In this document: positions 20,671 through 29,674 of the stretch, piece after piece
Layout of the letters: the number at the start of each line of letters is the position of its first letter
Numbering within the stretch: position 1 is the stretch's first letter
Assembly: GCA_902826515.1 (NCBI GenBank)
Contig: CADEFD010000027.1
Location: 4,008-44,059 of the forward strand
Direction of reading: 5' to 3'
Length of the DNA: 40,052 nt
DNA from: an uncultured Acidobacteriota bacterium
GTDB taxonomy: Bacteria; Acidobacteriota; Vicinamibacteria; Vicinamibacterales; UBA2999
Notes under the pieces: generated by a model
What the model was told of the DNA's origin: nothing
Databases searched by the model: none
Seen by the model: only the letters and a program-made list of their open reading frames with translations
Program-made: the position numbers and the translations under genes

Positions 20671-22872
20671 ATGAAGCGCTCGATCGTCCTCATCGCCCTT
20701 GTCGCCCTGGTCTCGTGCAAGGGCGCCCCGCCGCCCGCGCCCGCCGTCTCGCCGCAGATGGCAGCCTGGCAGGCCCGCGCCGCCAGCGTCACGATCGTGC
20801 GTGACGACTGGGGTATTCCGCACATCACCGGCAAGACCGACGCCGACGCCGTGTTCGGCTTGATGTACGCGCAGGCCGAAGACGACTTCAACCGCGTGGA
20901 GACGAACTTCATCAACGCGATGGGCCGGCTCGCCGAAGCCGAGGGCGAAAAGGAGATCTACCGCGACCTCCGCATGAAGCTCTTCATCGATCCGGTGGAG
21001 CTCAAGGCCGAATACGAGAAGGCGCCCGACTGGCTCAAGGCGCTCATGACGGGGTGGGCCGACGGCCTCAACTATTACCTCGCCACGCATCCAGACGTGA
21101 AGCCGCGTGTCATCACGACGTTCGAGCCGTGGATGGCCCTCAGCTTCAGTGAAGGCAGCATCGGCGGCGACATCGAAAGTGTGTCGCTCGCCCGCCTCGA
21201 GGCGTTCTACGGCAGGAACCCGGCGGCGCTCGCCCGCGTCGAACCCGATCCGCGCTACATGGCCGTGCCGCCCGAGCCCACCGGTTCGAACGGCTTCGCC
21301 GTGGCCCCCGCCAACACCACTGCCGGCAAGGCGCTGCTCTGGATCAATCCCCACACCTCGTTCTCGTTCCGCGAGGAAGCGCAGATGACGAGCAGCGAGG
21401 GACTGAACGCCTACGGCGCCCTCACCTGGGGTCAGTTCTTCATCTACCAGGGCTTCAACGAGAAGGCCGGCTGGATGCACACGTCGAGCGGCGTCGACAA
21501 CATCGACGAGTTCCTCGAGACCATCGTGCAGAAGGACGGCAAGGTCTTCTACAAGTACGGCGCCGAAGAGCGCGAAGCCACGGTGAAGAAGATCGCCATC
21601 CCCTACAAGACCGCGACCGGCATGGCGACGAAGGAGTTCACCACGTGGCGCACCCACCACGGGCCGATCGTGCGCGAGCAGGACGGCAAGTGGGTGGCGG
21701 TCAGCCTGATGGAGCAGCCGCTCAAGGCGCTGCAGCAGTCGTACGGCCGCACCAAGACGAAGAACATCGCCGAGTACAAGCAGGTGATGGAGCTCCACAC
21801 CAACTCGTCGAACGACACGCTCTACGCCGACGCCGACGGCAATATCGCCTACTTCCACTCCAACTTCGTGCCGAAGCGCAACCCGAAGCTCAACTGGGAG
21901 GCGCCGGTGGATGGCAGCGTGCCGGCCAACGACTGGCAGGGTGTGCACGCGGTGGACGACAGCCCGAGCGTCGAGAATCCGCCGAACGGCTGGGTTTACA
22001 ACACCAACGACTGGCCGTTCATGGCCGCCGGCAAGTACAGCAAGAAGCAGAGCGACTTCCCCGCCTACTTCGACACGGCCGGCGAGAACCCGCGCGGCGC
22101 CCACGCCATTCGAGTGCTCGACGGGAAGAAGGACTTTTCGATCGACGCCCTCATCGCCGCCGGCTTCGACACCGCGCAGCCCGAGTTCGACGTCCAGATT
22201 CCGCTGCTCCTCAAAGCGTGGGACCAGGCGCCGGCCTCGAATCCGCTCAAGGCGAAGCTGGCCGAACCCATCGCGGCGCTCAAGGCGTGGGATCGGCGCT
22301 GGGCGGTGGATTCGGTGCCGCAGTCGCTCGCCATCTTCTGGGGCGAGGAACTCTGGTCCAAGAGCACCGACGCCGCCCGCAAGGCCGGCATCAGCGTGTA
22401 TCAGCAGATGCGCGCGAAGGCCACGCCGCAGCAGCGCCTCGAGGCCCTGGCCGCGGCGGTGGACAAGCTCACGGCCGACTTCGGGACGTGGCAGACGCCG
22501 TGGGGCGAGATCAACCGCTTCCAGCGCATCTCGCCCGAGATCGTGCATCCCTACACCGACGACAAACCGAGCACGCCCGTGGGCTTCGCCTCGGCGCGCT
22601 GGGGCTCGCTCGCGTCCTTCGGCGCGCGGTCCTACAACGGCAGCAAGCGCATCTACGGTTCGAGCGGCAACAGCTTCGTGGCCGCGGTCGAGTTCGGCAA
22701 GGACGGCGTGCGTGCCCGCGCCATCACGGCCGGCGGCCTGAGCAGCGACGTCACGTCGAAACACTTCAACGACCAGGCGGAACGGTACGCCACCGGCAAC
22801 CTGCGCGAGGTCTACTTCTACCCGAAACAGCTCGAGGGTCACACCGAGAGGACCTACAATCCCGGGAAGTAA
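20671..22872 (+). CDS. Penicillin acylase family N-terminal-nucleophile hydrolase, lipoprotein
   Basis: 733 residues. A lipoprotein signal ends in LVSC (C16). The DDWGIPHI segment near the N-terminus is the usual start of the alpha subunit. Autoprocessing is expected before S206 (PTG-S-NGFAVAP), which becomes the N-terminal nucleophile of the beta subunit; the family usually reads GSNNW/GSNxxxV. The Asn that helps form the oxyanion hole is expected later in the beta subunit, but I did not pinpoint it. Relatives hydrolyse amide bonds of beta-lactams, N-acyl-homoserine lactones or cyclic lipopeptides; the substrate here cannot be told. Start ATG 20671 is chosen because it gives the lipobox signal. 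No good Shine-Dalgarno is visible. Confidence 0.9.
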   Translation: MKRSIVLIALVALVSCKGAPPPAPAVSPQMAAWQARAASVTIVRDDWGIPHITGKTDADAVFGLMYAQAEDDFNRVETNFINAMGRLAEAEGEKEIYRDLRMKLFIDPVELKAEYEKAPDWLKALMTGWADGLNYYLATHPDVKPRVITTFEPWMALSFSEGSIGGDIESVSLARLEAFYGRNPAALARVEPDPRYMAVPPEPTGSNGFAVAPANTTAGKALLWINPHTSFSFREEAQMTSSEGLNAYGALTWGQFFIYQGFNEKAGWMHTSSGVDNIDEFLETIVQKDGKVFYKYGAEEREATVKKIAIPYKTATGMATKEFTTWRTHHGPIVREQDGKWVAVSLMEQPLKALQQSYGRTKTKNIAEYKQVMELHTNSSNDTLYADADGNIAYFHSNFVPKRNPKLNWEAPVDGSVPANDWQGVHAVDDSPSVENPPNGWVYNTNDWPFMAAGKYSKKQSDFPAYFDTAGENPRGAHAIRVLDGKKDFSIDALIAAGFDTAQPEFDVQIPLLLKAWDQAPASNPLKAKLAEPIAALKAWDRRWAVDSVPQSLAIFWGEELWSKSTDAARKAGISVYQQMRAKATPQQRLEALAAAVDKLTADFGTWQTPWGEINRFQRISPEIVHPYTDDKPSTPVGFASARWGSLASFGARSYNGSKRIYGSSGNSFVAAVEFGKDGVRARAITAGGLSSDVTSKHFNDQAERYATGNLREVYFYPKQLEGHTERTYNPGK

Positions 22873-22878
22873 CGACCG

Positions 22879-23661
22879 ATGCCGAGACGACGGCGGACGA
22901 TGGCCGCGATGTTGGCCGTCGCCATGACCTTCGGGCGTGGGGAGCCCGGTGCGGCGCAGACCGCGCTCGACGAGCGCCAGCAGCACGTGGCCACGATTGT
23001 GACCGGCGAAATCGAGAAGCTCACCGGGCCCGCCGGCCGAAATTGCGGCATCTATACGCTGAGCGGCGTGGACGGGCCGTCCCCCGTGGGGCGCCGCGAG
23101 CTGCGCGAGGCGCTCCGGTGTGTGCTCGCCGCGCAGCGACGCGGGCAGGCCGCGTGGGCGATCTGGCAGGTGCCGCACGTGGACGCGATCCTGTTCGACG
23201 GCGTCGGCGCCAGCGCCGTGAGCGCGGTGCACACGGTGGCCGGTCGCGGCAGCAATGCCGACGTCGAGCTCGCGCCCTGCCTCGATCCGCGTGTCGGCAG
23301 GGACCTGACGATCGAGTGCGCCAACCGCCGCCCCCCCACCCCCCGCGACGTCGAGAAGGCGCGGCGGGCCCTGCGGCGCGACCTCGAGCGGACGTCGGGC
23401 TTCGTGTGGGCCGACGTGGCGCCCGAGGCGCCGCCGGCTGGCACGAGCGGCGACCCGTCAGAGGCGCTGACCGCGACGGTGACCGCCGCGCAGCGCCACG
23501 TGCATGCCGCCGGCGAGCCCCAGTGGCCACGGTGCCCGCACCACTTCGACCATCCCCTCACCTACCGCGACGGCTGGTGGTTCTGCGAGCGCGACGCGGC
23601 GTTCATCGCCGCCGTCGGCCGTCTGTCCACAGTGATTCCGCGGGTGAAGCGCCGGCGATGA
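22879..23661 (+). CDS. Secreted Cys-containing protein of unknown function
   Basis: 260 residues that I do not recognise. A positively charged N-terminus (MPRRRR) and hydrophobic stretch to about residue 26 suggest export. Six cysteines lie at 56, 81, 134, 147, 219 and 236. The last pair frames C219-PHHFDHPLTYRDGWWF-C236, which looks like a zinc-binding or disulfide-locked hairpin with three His. The middle (about 90-180) has no clear motif. The gene starts six bases after the acylase stop and overlaps the methyltransferase start by four bases (ATGA), so the three genes are probably one transcript. Confidence 0.7.
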   Translation: MPRRRRTMAAMLAVAMTFGRGEPGAAQTALDERQQHVATIVTGEIEKLTGPAGRNCGIYTLSGVDGPSPVGRRELREALRCVLAAQRRGQAAWAIWQVPHVDAILFDGVGASAVSAVHTVAGRGSNADVELAPCLDPRVGRDLTIECANRRPPTPRDVEKARRALRRDLERTSGFVWADVAPEAPPAGTSGDPSEALTATVTAAQRHVHAAGEPQWPRCPHHFDHPLTYRDGWWFCERDAAFIAAVGRLSTVIPRVKRRR

Positions 23662-24269
23662 GCGGCGGCGTGCTCATCGACGAGTTCGGCCACATCGACA
23701 TCTACCTGTTCGATCAGTTGCTGCGCGGCCGGATCGCTCCGGGCATGCGCGTCGTCGACGCGGGCTGCGGCACCGGACGCAACCTCGTCTACCTGCTGCG
23801 CGAAGGCTACGACGTCTACGCCACGGACCAGGATCCGCAGGCCGTGGCCGCCGTGCGCGCCCTGGCCGCCGCCCTTGCGCCGCAGCTGCCCGCCGACCAC
23901 TTCCGCGTCGAACCCGTGGAGCAGTCGTCGTTCGCAGACGCGAGCGTGGACGTCGTCATCAGCAACGCCGTGCTGCACTTTGCCCGTGACCACGCACACT
24001 TCGACGCGATGGTGAAGGAGATGTGGCGCGTGCTGAAGCCCGGCGGCCTCTTCTTCGCGCGCCTCGCCTCGTCGATCGGCATGGCCGACCGCATGCGGCC
24101 GCTCGCCGGCGGACGGCATCAGATGCCCGATGGCTCCGAGCGCTACCTGGTGGACGAAGCGAAGCTCATGGCCACCACGTGGCGGCTCGGCGGCCGCCTG
24201 CTCGACCCGCTCAAGACCACCATCGTGCAGGACCAGCGCTGCATGACCACGTGGGTACTCGCACGCTGA
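23658..24269 (+). CDS. Class I SAM-dependent methyltransferase
   Basis: 203 residues. Motif I is VVDAGCGTGRN (about 32-42) with the expected acidic residue closing strand 2 in YATDQDP. Later, VDVVISNAVLHFARD corresponds to motif IV and VLKPGGLFFARL to the post-motif region, placing it in the methyltransferase type 11/25 group. The protein is small and lacks an extra substrate domain, so the substrate cannot be predicted. Translation is coupled to the preceding gene through ATGA. The next 150 bases are a non-coding leader for the second respiratory cluster. Confidence 0.88.
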   Translation: MSGGVLIDEFGHIDIYLFDQLLRGRIAPGMRVVDAGCGTGRNLVYLLREGYDVYATDQDPQAVAAVRALAAALAPQLPADHFRVEPVEQSSFADASVDVVISNAVLHFARDHAHFDAMVKEMWRVLKPGGLFFARLASSIGMADRMRPLAGGRHQMPDGSERYLVDEAKLMATTWRLGGRLLDPLKTTIVQDQRCMTTWVLAR

Positions 24270-24421
24270 ACCCGGCTCGGCCGATCCGGAGTGACATTCG
24301 ATTGCAATTCGTCATGGGCGTGTGTGACCATGCGATTCGCAGCGGGCTGACCCATGACCATACGTAATGGGCGAGCGTCTCGCGGCGCATCGTGCACGCC
24401 ACACGAAGGAGCACAACGGGA
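24270..24421 (+). promoter_or_regulatory. Leader/control region of the second ACIII-like cluster
   Basis: A 152-bp gap with lower GC. It holds two direct repeats, TGACCATGCG (24325-24334) and TGACCATACG (24355-24364), exactly 30 bp apart, which is close to three helical turns. Each is also accompanied by a nearby ATGGGCG. An ATTGCAAT palindrome lies at about 24301-24308. The paired repeats could bind a dimeric regulator or paired activators. I cannot place a convincing -10/-35 pair. AAGGAG (24406-24411) is the ribosome site of the cytochrome gene. Confidence 0.4.
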
Positions 24422-24838
24422 ATGGGTCAGCGGATCGTGACGACTGGTGCAGTCGCCGGATGGTGTCTTGTGTTCTTGATTGGAGCTGCTGCGGAGGCCG
24501 GACAGGGCACATCGCGCGCGGCGGCTGCCAAGATGAAAAATCCCGTCGCGACGGGCGCGGCGTCGGTCACCGCCGGACAGCAGGTGTACCAGAAGCAATG
24601 CCGCATGTGTCACGGCGCTTCCGGCGCCGCCGAAACGCCGATGGCCAAGAAGATGAACGCCTCCGATCTCACGGACGGCACCTGGACCTTCGGTTCGACC
24701 GATGGCGAGATCTTCACGGTCATCCAGGAAGGCGCCGGGGCTGGCTCCAAGATGACCGCGTTCAAGGGCAAGGTGAGCGAGCAGGACACCTGGCACCTCG
24801 TGAACTACATCCGTAGCCTCGCCGCGGCGAAGAAGTAG
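24422..24838 (+). CDS. Monoheme cytochrome c (second cluster)
   Basis: 138 residues from ATG 24422, supported by AAGGAG ten bases upstream; the frame extends to 24392 but without a ribosome site. A signal peptide (about 1-27) leads to a class I cytochrome c domain with C60-R-M-C63-H64 and likely axial M111 (GSKMTAFKG). The C-terminal WHLVNYIRSL helix is typical. It probably accepts or donates electrons for the multiheme and molybdopterin-type subunits downstream, a role like ActE although it is placed first. The gap to the next gene is 7 bp. Confidence 0.9.
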   Translation: MGQRIVTTGAVAGWCLVFLIGAAAEAGQGTSRAAAAKMKNPVATGAASVTAGQQVYQKQCRMCHGASGAAETPMAKKMNASDLTDGTWTFGSTDGEIFTVIQEGAGAGSKMTAFKGKVSEQDTWHLVNYIRSLAAAKK

Positions 24839-24845
24839 GCGGCGC

Positions 24846-25448
24846 GTGCCCGCGTGGCTCGTTCTGACCGTGCTGGCGCTGAGTGCGGCGTCCTGCGTCG
24901 ACGCTCCGTTCTCTGAACGTCAACAAGCCGAGCGCGTGCTGCAGCGTTCGCGCTGGGGCACGTCGTCCGTCTATACGCCGGCGCGTACCGGCCTGGCCGA
25001 CGCGGCCCGGACACATTTCGGTCTGCGCGCCGACCCTGTGCAGCCGTTCGCCTACAGCCACCGCGTGCATCTGGCGCAGGAGATGGCCTGCGTCGACTGC
25101 CATCAGGGAGTGGAGAGCGGGCCGCGGGCCGGCCTGCCCGGGATGAACACCTGCATGACATGCCACGCGGCGATCGCCACCGAGAAACCCCTCGTGCAGA
25201 CCATGGCGAAGATGCAGGCCGAGGGGCGCGACTTCGCCTGGGCGCGCGTCTACGACTACGCCCGTGAGGCGCACGTGCGCTTCGAACACGCGCCGCACAT
25301 CCGCGCCAAGGTCGAGTGTTCGACGTGCCACGGCGACATGCGCCAGCAGGACGTCGCGACTCGCGTGGTCGACATGGACATGGCGTTCTGTGTGAACTGC
25401 CACACACAGAAGCAGGCGTCGAACGACTGCCTGACCTGCCACTACTGA
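24846..25448 (+). CDS. Pentaheme cytochrome c lipoprotein, ActA/QrcA-like
   Basis: 200 residues from GTG 24846. The signal ends AASC (C17), so the protein should be a lipoprotein rather than helix-anchored like the first ActA. Five CxxCH sites are at C82, C103, C158, C182 and C195, with free His residues (SHRVH, EHAPH) for sixth ligands. The pattern of two hemes, a spacer of about 50 residues, then three hemes mirrors ActA at 7027, so the two are paralogues. It is the expected periplasmic electron relay of the complex. The next gene begins 14 bp downstream. Confidence 0.9.
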   Translation: MPAWLVLTVLALSAASCVDAPFSERQQAERVLQRSRWGTSSVYTPARTGLADAARTHFGLRADPVQPFAYSHRVHLAQEMACVDCHQGVESGPRAGLPGMNTCMTCHAAIATEKPLVQTMAKMQAEGRDFAWARVYDYAREAHVRFEHAPHIRAKVECSTCHGDMRQQDVATRVVDMDMAFCVNCHTQKQASNDCLTCHY

Positions 25449-25462
25449 ACCGGCGAGCCCCG

Positions 25463-27628
25463 ATGACGCCCATGGACCGCCGCCGATTCTTCAAGATTAC
25501 CGCCATCACCGGCACCACGGCCGCGCTCGCCAGCTGCGGCAATCCGGAGAACCAGATCGTGCGGTTCATCCCGGACGAGGAGCTGACGCCCGGAGTCGCG
25601 GTCTGGAAGCCGAGCGTCTGCCCGCTCTGCGCGGCCGGCTGTGGCGTGACCGCCCGCGTGATGGATGGCGATGCCGAGGTCTTCCGCAGCGGCCAGCCGG
25701 GGGTCACCCGTATGGGCCTCGTCAGGAAGCTCGAAGGCGACCCCGAACACCCGCTCAGCAAAGGCCGGCTCTGCGTACGCGGCCAGGCGGCAGTGCAGGT
25801 GACCTACCACCCGGATCGCCTCGTGGCGCCCCAGCGGCGCAGCGGCGATCGCGGCAGCGGCCAGTTCACTGAAATCACCTGGGACGAGGCCCTGAGCGTG
25901 CTCGTCGAGCGGCTCGATGCCACGGCGGCGGCGCCAGCACAACTTGCCGTCCTCTCGCGCCCGCGTCGCGGCCGGCGTCACGAGCTCGTGGCCGAGTTCC
26001 TGCGCCGGTTCGGCGCGCCGGCGCCGGTCAGCTTCGAGATCTTCGACGACGCGGTGCTGCGCCGGGCCAACGACCTGAGCTTCGGCCGCCACCAGCTGCC
26101 CACGTTCGATCTCGCGCGCACGAGCTACCTGCTCAACTTCGGCGCCGACCTGCTCGGCACCTGGAACTCGCCACTGGCGCACAGCGTGGCCTACGGCGCC
26201 ATGCGACAGGGACGCGGCGGCAGCCGGCCGAAGTTCGTGCAGGTCGAACCTCGCATGTCGCAGACCGGCGCCAGTGCCGACGAGTGGCTGGCCGTGCGGC
26301 CGGGCACCGAAGGCGCGCTGGCCCTCGGGCTGGCGCACGTGGTCATGAAGGCCGGCCTGCGGCCCGCCGACGGCGGCGGACGCGCCGGCGCGCAGATCGA
26401 GGGCTGGTCGGGCGGGCTGCCGGCGTTCACGCCCGAAGCGGTGGAGAAAGAGACGGGCGTGTCGGCGGAGAGGATCGAGCGGCTGGCCCGCGAGTTCGCC
26501 TCGTACGGACCGGCCGTGGCCGTCATCGGCGGCGCGCCGCTGGCGCAGACCAACGGGCTCGCGCAGGCGCTGGCCGTGAACGCCCTGAACGCGCTCGTGG
26601 GCAGCGTCGGCGTCGAGGGCGGCGTCTCGTTCATGCCGCAGGGCCCGGTTCCGGCGGCGCCCGCGCGCACGCTGCGCGAGGCCCTGGCCGCGGCACCGCC
26701 GCAGGTGCTCCTCCTCGACGACGCCAATCCCGTGTTCGCGGCGCCGGCGGCGTGGAAGGTGCGCGACTGGCTCCGGCAGGTGCCCTTCATCGCCAGCTTC
26801 GGCTCGTTCATCGACGAGACCAGCGCGCTGGCCGACCTCATCCTGCCCGACCACTCGTTTCTCGAATCGTGGGTGGAATCGGCGCCCGAGTCTGGCGCGG
26901 CGACCGCGGTGGCCACCGTGGCCGGGCCGGCGATGCGTCCGCTCTACGACACGCGCTCGATGCCCGACGTGCTGCTCGACGCCGGGCGGCGTCTGAAGAC
27001 GCCGCTCGCCCCGGCGCTGCCGTGGCAGACCTTCGAAGAGATGCTGCAGGCGCCCGCCGCCGAGCCGGCACCGGTGGCGGCCGCCCCGGCGCGCAGCACC
27101 GCGGCCGCGGCGCCCACGGCGTGGCGTGCCCCGGAACTCGACGGCAGCGCCGGCGAGTATCCGTTCCAGTTCATGCCCTACCCGTCTCAGGCGCTCTTCG
27201 ACGGCTCACTCGCCCACCTGCCGTGGCTCCAGGAACTGCCCGATCCGCTCACGACTGCGATGTGGAGCAGCTGGGTCGAGCTGAACGTCAGGACAGCCGA
27301 GACGCTCGGCATCGCCGACGGCGATGTCGTCGAAGTGGCCTCGGCACACGGATCGCTTCGCGCGCCGGTGGTCATCTCGCCCGGCATCGGGCCCGATGCG
27401 GCCGCGATGCCGGTTGGCCAGGGCCACGAGACCTTCACCCGCTACGCCAGCGGCCGCGGCGCCAACCCGCTCGCCATTCTGGCGCCGGTCGCGGAGCCGT
27501 CCACCGGTCAGCTGGCGTGGGCGGCCACGCGCGTCAAGATCACCAGGATCTCGGGCGCCGACGGCAGCCTGATTCTGTTTGCCGGCGCCACGCGCGAGCG
27601 GCCCGACCACACGAGGGGAAGAGGCTGA
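25463..27628 (+). CDS. Molybdopterin-oxidoreductase-type subunit, ActB1/QrcB-like
   Basis: 721 residues. Tat motif RRRFFK (6-11) and lipobox LASC (C25) mark an exported lipoprotein. Unlike the first ActB, it keeps a complete N-terminal [4Fe-4S] motif: C53-x2-C56-x3-C60...C104. The usual Cys, Ser or Sec molybdenum ligand is not apparent in the expected region (around FDDAVLRRANDL), and NFGADLLGTWNSP resembles ActB1 domains, so molybdenum binding is doubtful. An Ala/Pro linker at about 532-560 precedes the cap domain. The FeS domain is a separate gene here, whose ATG overlaps this stop. Possible roles: quinone reduction or oxidation relay as in Qrc/ACIII, or a catalytic unit for an unknown substrate. 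Confidence 0.87.
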   Translation: MTPMDRRRFFKITAITGTTAALASCGNPENQIVRFIPDEELTPGVAVWKPSVCPLCAAGCGVTARVMDGDAEVFRSGQPGVTRMGLVRKLEGDPEHPLSKGRLCVRGQAAVQVTYHPDRLVAPQRRSGDRGSGQFTEITWDEALSVLVERLDATAAAPAQLAVLSRPRRGRRHELVAEFLRRFGAPAPVSFEIFDDAVLRRANDLSFGRHQLPTFDLARTSYLLNFGADLLGTWNSPLAHSVAYGAMRQGRGGSRPKFVQVEPRMSQTGASADEWLAVRPGTEGALALGLAHVVMKAGLRPADGGGRAGAQIEGWSGGLPAFTPEAVEKETGVSAERIERLAREFASYGPAVAVIGGAPLAQTNGLAQALAVNALNALVGSVGVEGGVSFMPQGPVPAAPARTLREALAAAPPQVLLLDDANPVFAAPAAWKVRDWLRQVPFIASFGSFIDETSALADLILPDHSFLESWVESAPESGAATAVATVAGPAMRPLYDTRSMPDVLLDAGRRLKTPLAPALPWQTFEEMLQAPAAEPAPVAAAPARSTAAAAPTAWRAPELDGSAGEYPFQFMPYPSQALFDGSLAHLPWLQELPDPLTTAMWSSWVELNVRTAETLGIADGDVVEVASAHGSLRAPVVISPGIGPDAAAMPVGQGHETFTRYASGRGANPLAILAPVAEPSTGQLAWAATRVKITRISGADGSLILFAGATRERPDHTRGRG

Positions 27629-28335
27629 TGGCGCATCGCTGGGGCATGGTCGTGGATCTGGACAAGTGCACGGGCTGCGAAGCCTGTGTGACCGCCTGCC
27701 ACGCCGAGAACAACATTCCAACCGCCGGCGCCACCGAGGCGGGGCGCGGACGCGCGATGCACTGGCTGCGCGTCGAGCGTTACTGGGAAGGCGACTTCCC
27801 CGACGTGAAGGTGAAGTTCAAGCCGGTCATGTGCCAGCACTGCGACAACGCGCCGTGCGAAGCCGTGTGCCCGACCTACGCCAGCCATCAGACCGACGAA
27901 GGCCTGAACGCGCAGGTCTACAACCGCTGCATCGGCACCCGGTACTGCGCCAACGCGTGTTCCTACAACGTGCGCTTCTTCAACTTCTTCAACCCGCAGT
28001 GGGAGAAGCCGCTGCAGCTCCAGCTGAATCCGGACGTCTCGGTGCGCGAAGTCGGCGTGATGGAGAAATGTACGTTCTGCGTGCAGCGGATCAAGTCGGG
28101 GAAGTCCGCCGCCAAAGCCGACGGCCGCGAGCTGAAGGACGGCGACATCCAGCCGGCGTGTGTGCAGTCGTGCCCGGCCGGCGCCATCATCTTCGGCGAC
28201 CTGAACGACCACGAGAGCCGCGCGGCTCGGCTCACGCACTCGCCCCGGGGCACGAAGCTGCTCGAAGACGAGGGCACCGAACCCAAGGTCACTTACCTGC
28301 AACGGCAGTCGTGGAATGAACCGGACACGCAATAA
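27628..28335 (+). CDS. Four-cluster ferredoxin-type subunit, ActB2/QrcC-like
   Basis: 235 residues. Cysteine groups C14/17/20/24, C69/72/77/81, C101/107/111 and C148/151 with C178/182 match the DMSO-reductase-type FeS subunit and the ActB2 domain of the first cluster (same CIGTRYC and CTFCVQRI segments). The third group has three clear Cys, fitting a [3Fe-4S] cluster as in ACIII. There is no signal of its own, so it may be exported together with the Tat-bearing partner. Start ATG 27628 overlaps the previous stop by one base (TGATG). It overlaps the NrfD-like gene by 20 bases. Confidence 0.92.
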   Translation: MAHRWGMVVDLDKCTGCEACVTACHAENNIPTAGATEAGRGRAMHWLRVERYWEGDFPDVKVKFKPVMCQHCDNAPCEAVCPTYASHQTDEGLNAQVYNRCIGTRYCANACSYNVRFFNFFNPQWEKPLQLQLNPDVSVREVGVMEKCTFCVQRIKSGKSAAKADGRELKDGDIQPACVQSCPAGAIIFGDLNDHESRAARLTHSPRGTKLLEDEGTEPKVTYLQRQSWNEPDTQ

Positions 28336-29674
28336 CCCGCTCGCCGACGACCTCATCCGTCCGCTGCTCCACACCTCGGTGTGGTTCTACGGCGCGGTGC
28401 TGGTCCTTGCCACCATCGTGTTGTGTGGTGCGGCCGCCTGGGCCTACCAGGTCTGGTACGGCATCGGGGTGGCCGGCATCAACTGGCCCGTGTTCTGGGG
28501 TTTCTATCTCACGAACTTCGTCTTCTGGATCGGGATCAGCCATGCGGGCACGTTGATCTCGGCGATCCTGCGCCTGGTCAACGCACGCTGGCGCCGCCCG
28601 GTCACCCGCTGCGCCGAGGTCATCACGGTCTTTGCGCTGATGATTGGCGCGACCTTTCCGATCATCCACCTCGGCAAGCCGTGGTTGTTCTTCTGGCTGG
28701 CGCCGTATCCGAGCGCCCGCGAGATCTGGCCGAACTTCCGATCGCCGCTCGTGTGGGACTTCTTTGCGATCAACACCTACCTCACCGGCAGCCTGCTCTT
28801 CCTCATCCTGCCGATGATTCCTGACTTCGCCGTCATCCGCGATCGCTCCAGCGGGCTGCGCCGCCGCATCTACGGCACGCTCGCGCTCGGCTGGCAGGGC
28901 ACCACCACGCAGTGGCATCGCCTCGAAGCGGCCATGCAGATCATGGCCGTGGCCATCATTCCGGTGGCCGTGTCGGTGCACACGATCGTGTCGTTCGACT
29001 TCTCGATGGCCCACGTGCCGATGTGGCACTCGACGATCTTCGGCCCCTACTTCGTGGCCGGGGCGATCTTCAGCGGCATCGCGGCCCTCATCATCGCGAT
29101 GGCGGCCCTGCGGCGCACGCTGAGGCTGCACGCCTACCTGCACCCGCTGCACTTCGACAACCTCGCCAAGCTGCTGCTGCTCATGAGCCTGCTGTGGGGC
29201 TATTTCGTGTTCTCCGAGCGGCTGACCGTGTGGTACGGCAACCAGCCGTCGGAGATGGCGGTGTTCTGGGCCACACAGCGCGGCGAATACGCGTCGCTCT
29301 ACTGGACGATGGTGTTCTGCAACTTCATCATTCCGGTCGGCATCCTGTCGTTCCGGCGCCTGCGTACGCTCCCCGGCATCGTGCTGGTGTCGTGCGGCGT
29401 GCTCGTCGGCATGTGGCTCGAACGGTTCCTCATCATCGTGCCGGGCCTCGCCAACAAACCGCTGTCCTACAGCTGGGGCACCTACAGCCCGCAGCCCACG
29501 GAAATCGTCATCATGGTGGCGACGTTCGCCGCGATGGCCCTGCTCTACATGCTGTTCTCGAAGGTCGTGCCGATCATCTCGATCTGGGAGATGAAGGTCG
29601 GCAACCAGCCGCACCCCGCGTTGCCCGCGGATGAAGAGGAAGAACAGCAGGGCCTGTGGAGGGCGCGTCCATGA
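28316..29674 (+). CDS. NrfD-like membrane subunit, ActC/QrcD-like
   Basis: 452 residues with about ten transmembrane helices. NFVFWIGISHAGTLIS and HTIVSFDFSMAHVPMWHSTI are the same signature stretches as in ActC at 10920, showing paralogy. They mark the probable quinol site on the periplasmic half. The N-terminus is shorter than in ActC. It is the only large membrane subunit of this cluster, since no ActF equivalent is present. The start lies within the preceding FeS gene, so translation is probably coupled. A tail of acidic residues (PADEEEEQ) is unlike the His-rich tail of ActC. Confidence 0.9.
   Translation: MNRTRNNPLADDLIRPLLHTSVWFYGAVLVLATIVLCGAAAWAYQVWYGIGVAGINWPVFWGFYLTNFVFWIGISHAGTLISAILRLVNARWRRPVTRCAEVITVFALMIGATFPIIHLGKPWLFFWLAPYPSAREIWPNFRSPLVWDFFAINTYLTGSLLFLILPMIPDFAVIRDRSSGLRRRIYGTLALGWQGTTTQWHRLEAAMQIMAVAIIPVAVSVHTIVSFDFSMAHVPMWHSTIFGPYFVAGAIFSGIAALIIAMAALRRTLRLHAYLHPLHFDNLAKLLLLMSLLWGYFVFSERLTVWYGNQPSEMAVFWATQRGEYASLYWTMVFCNFIIPVGILSFRRLRTLPGIVLVSCGVLVGMWLERFLIIVPGLANKPLSYSWGTYSPQPTEIVIMVATFAAMALLYMLFSKVVPIISIWEMKVGNQPHPALPADEEEEQQGLWRARP

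Noticed and set aside
20359..23232. A minus-strand open frame of 957 codons across the acylase gene
   Set aside because: Same explanation: it mirrors a well-supported plus-strand gene and shows no family motif.
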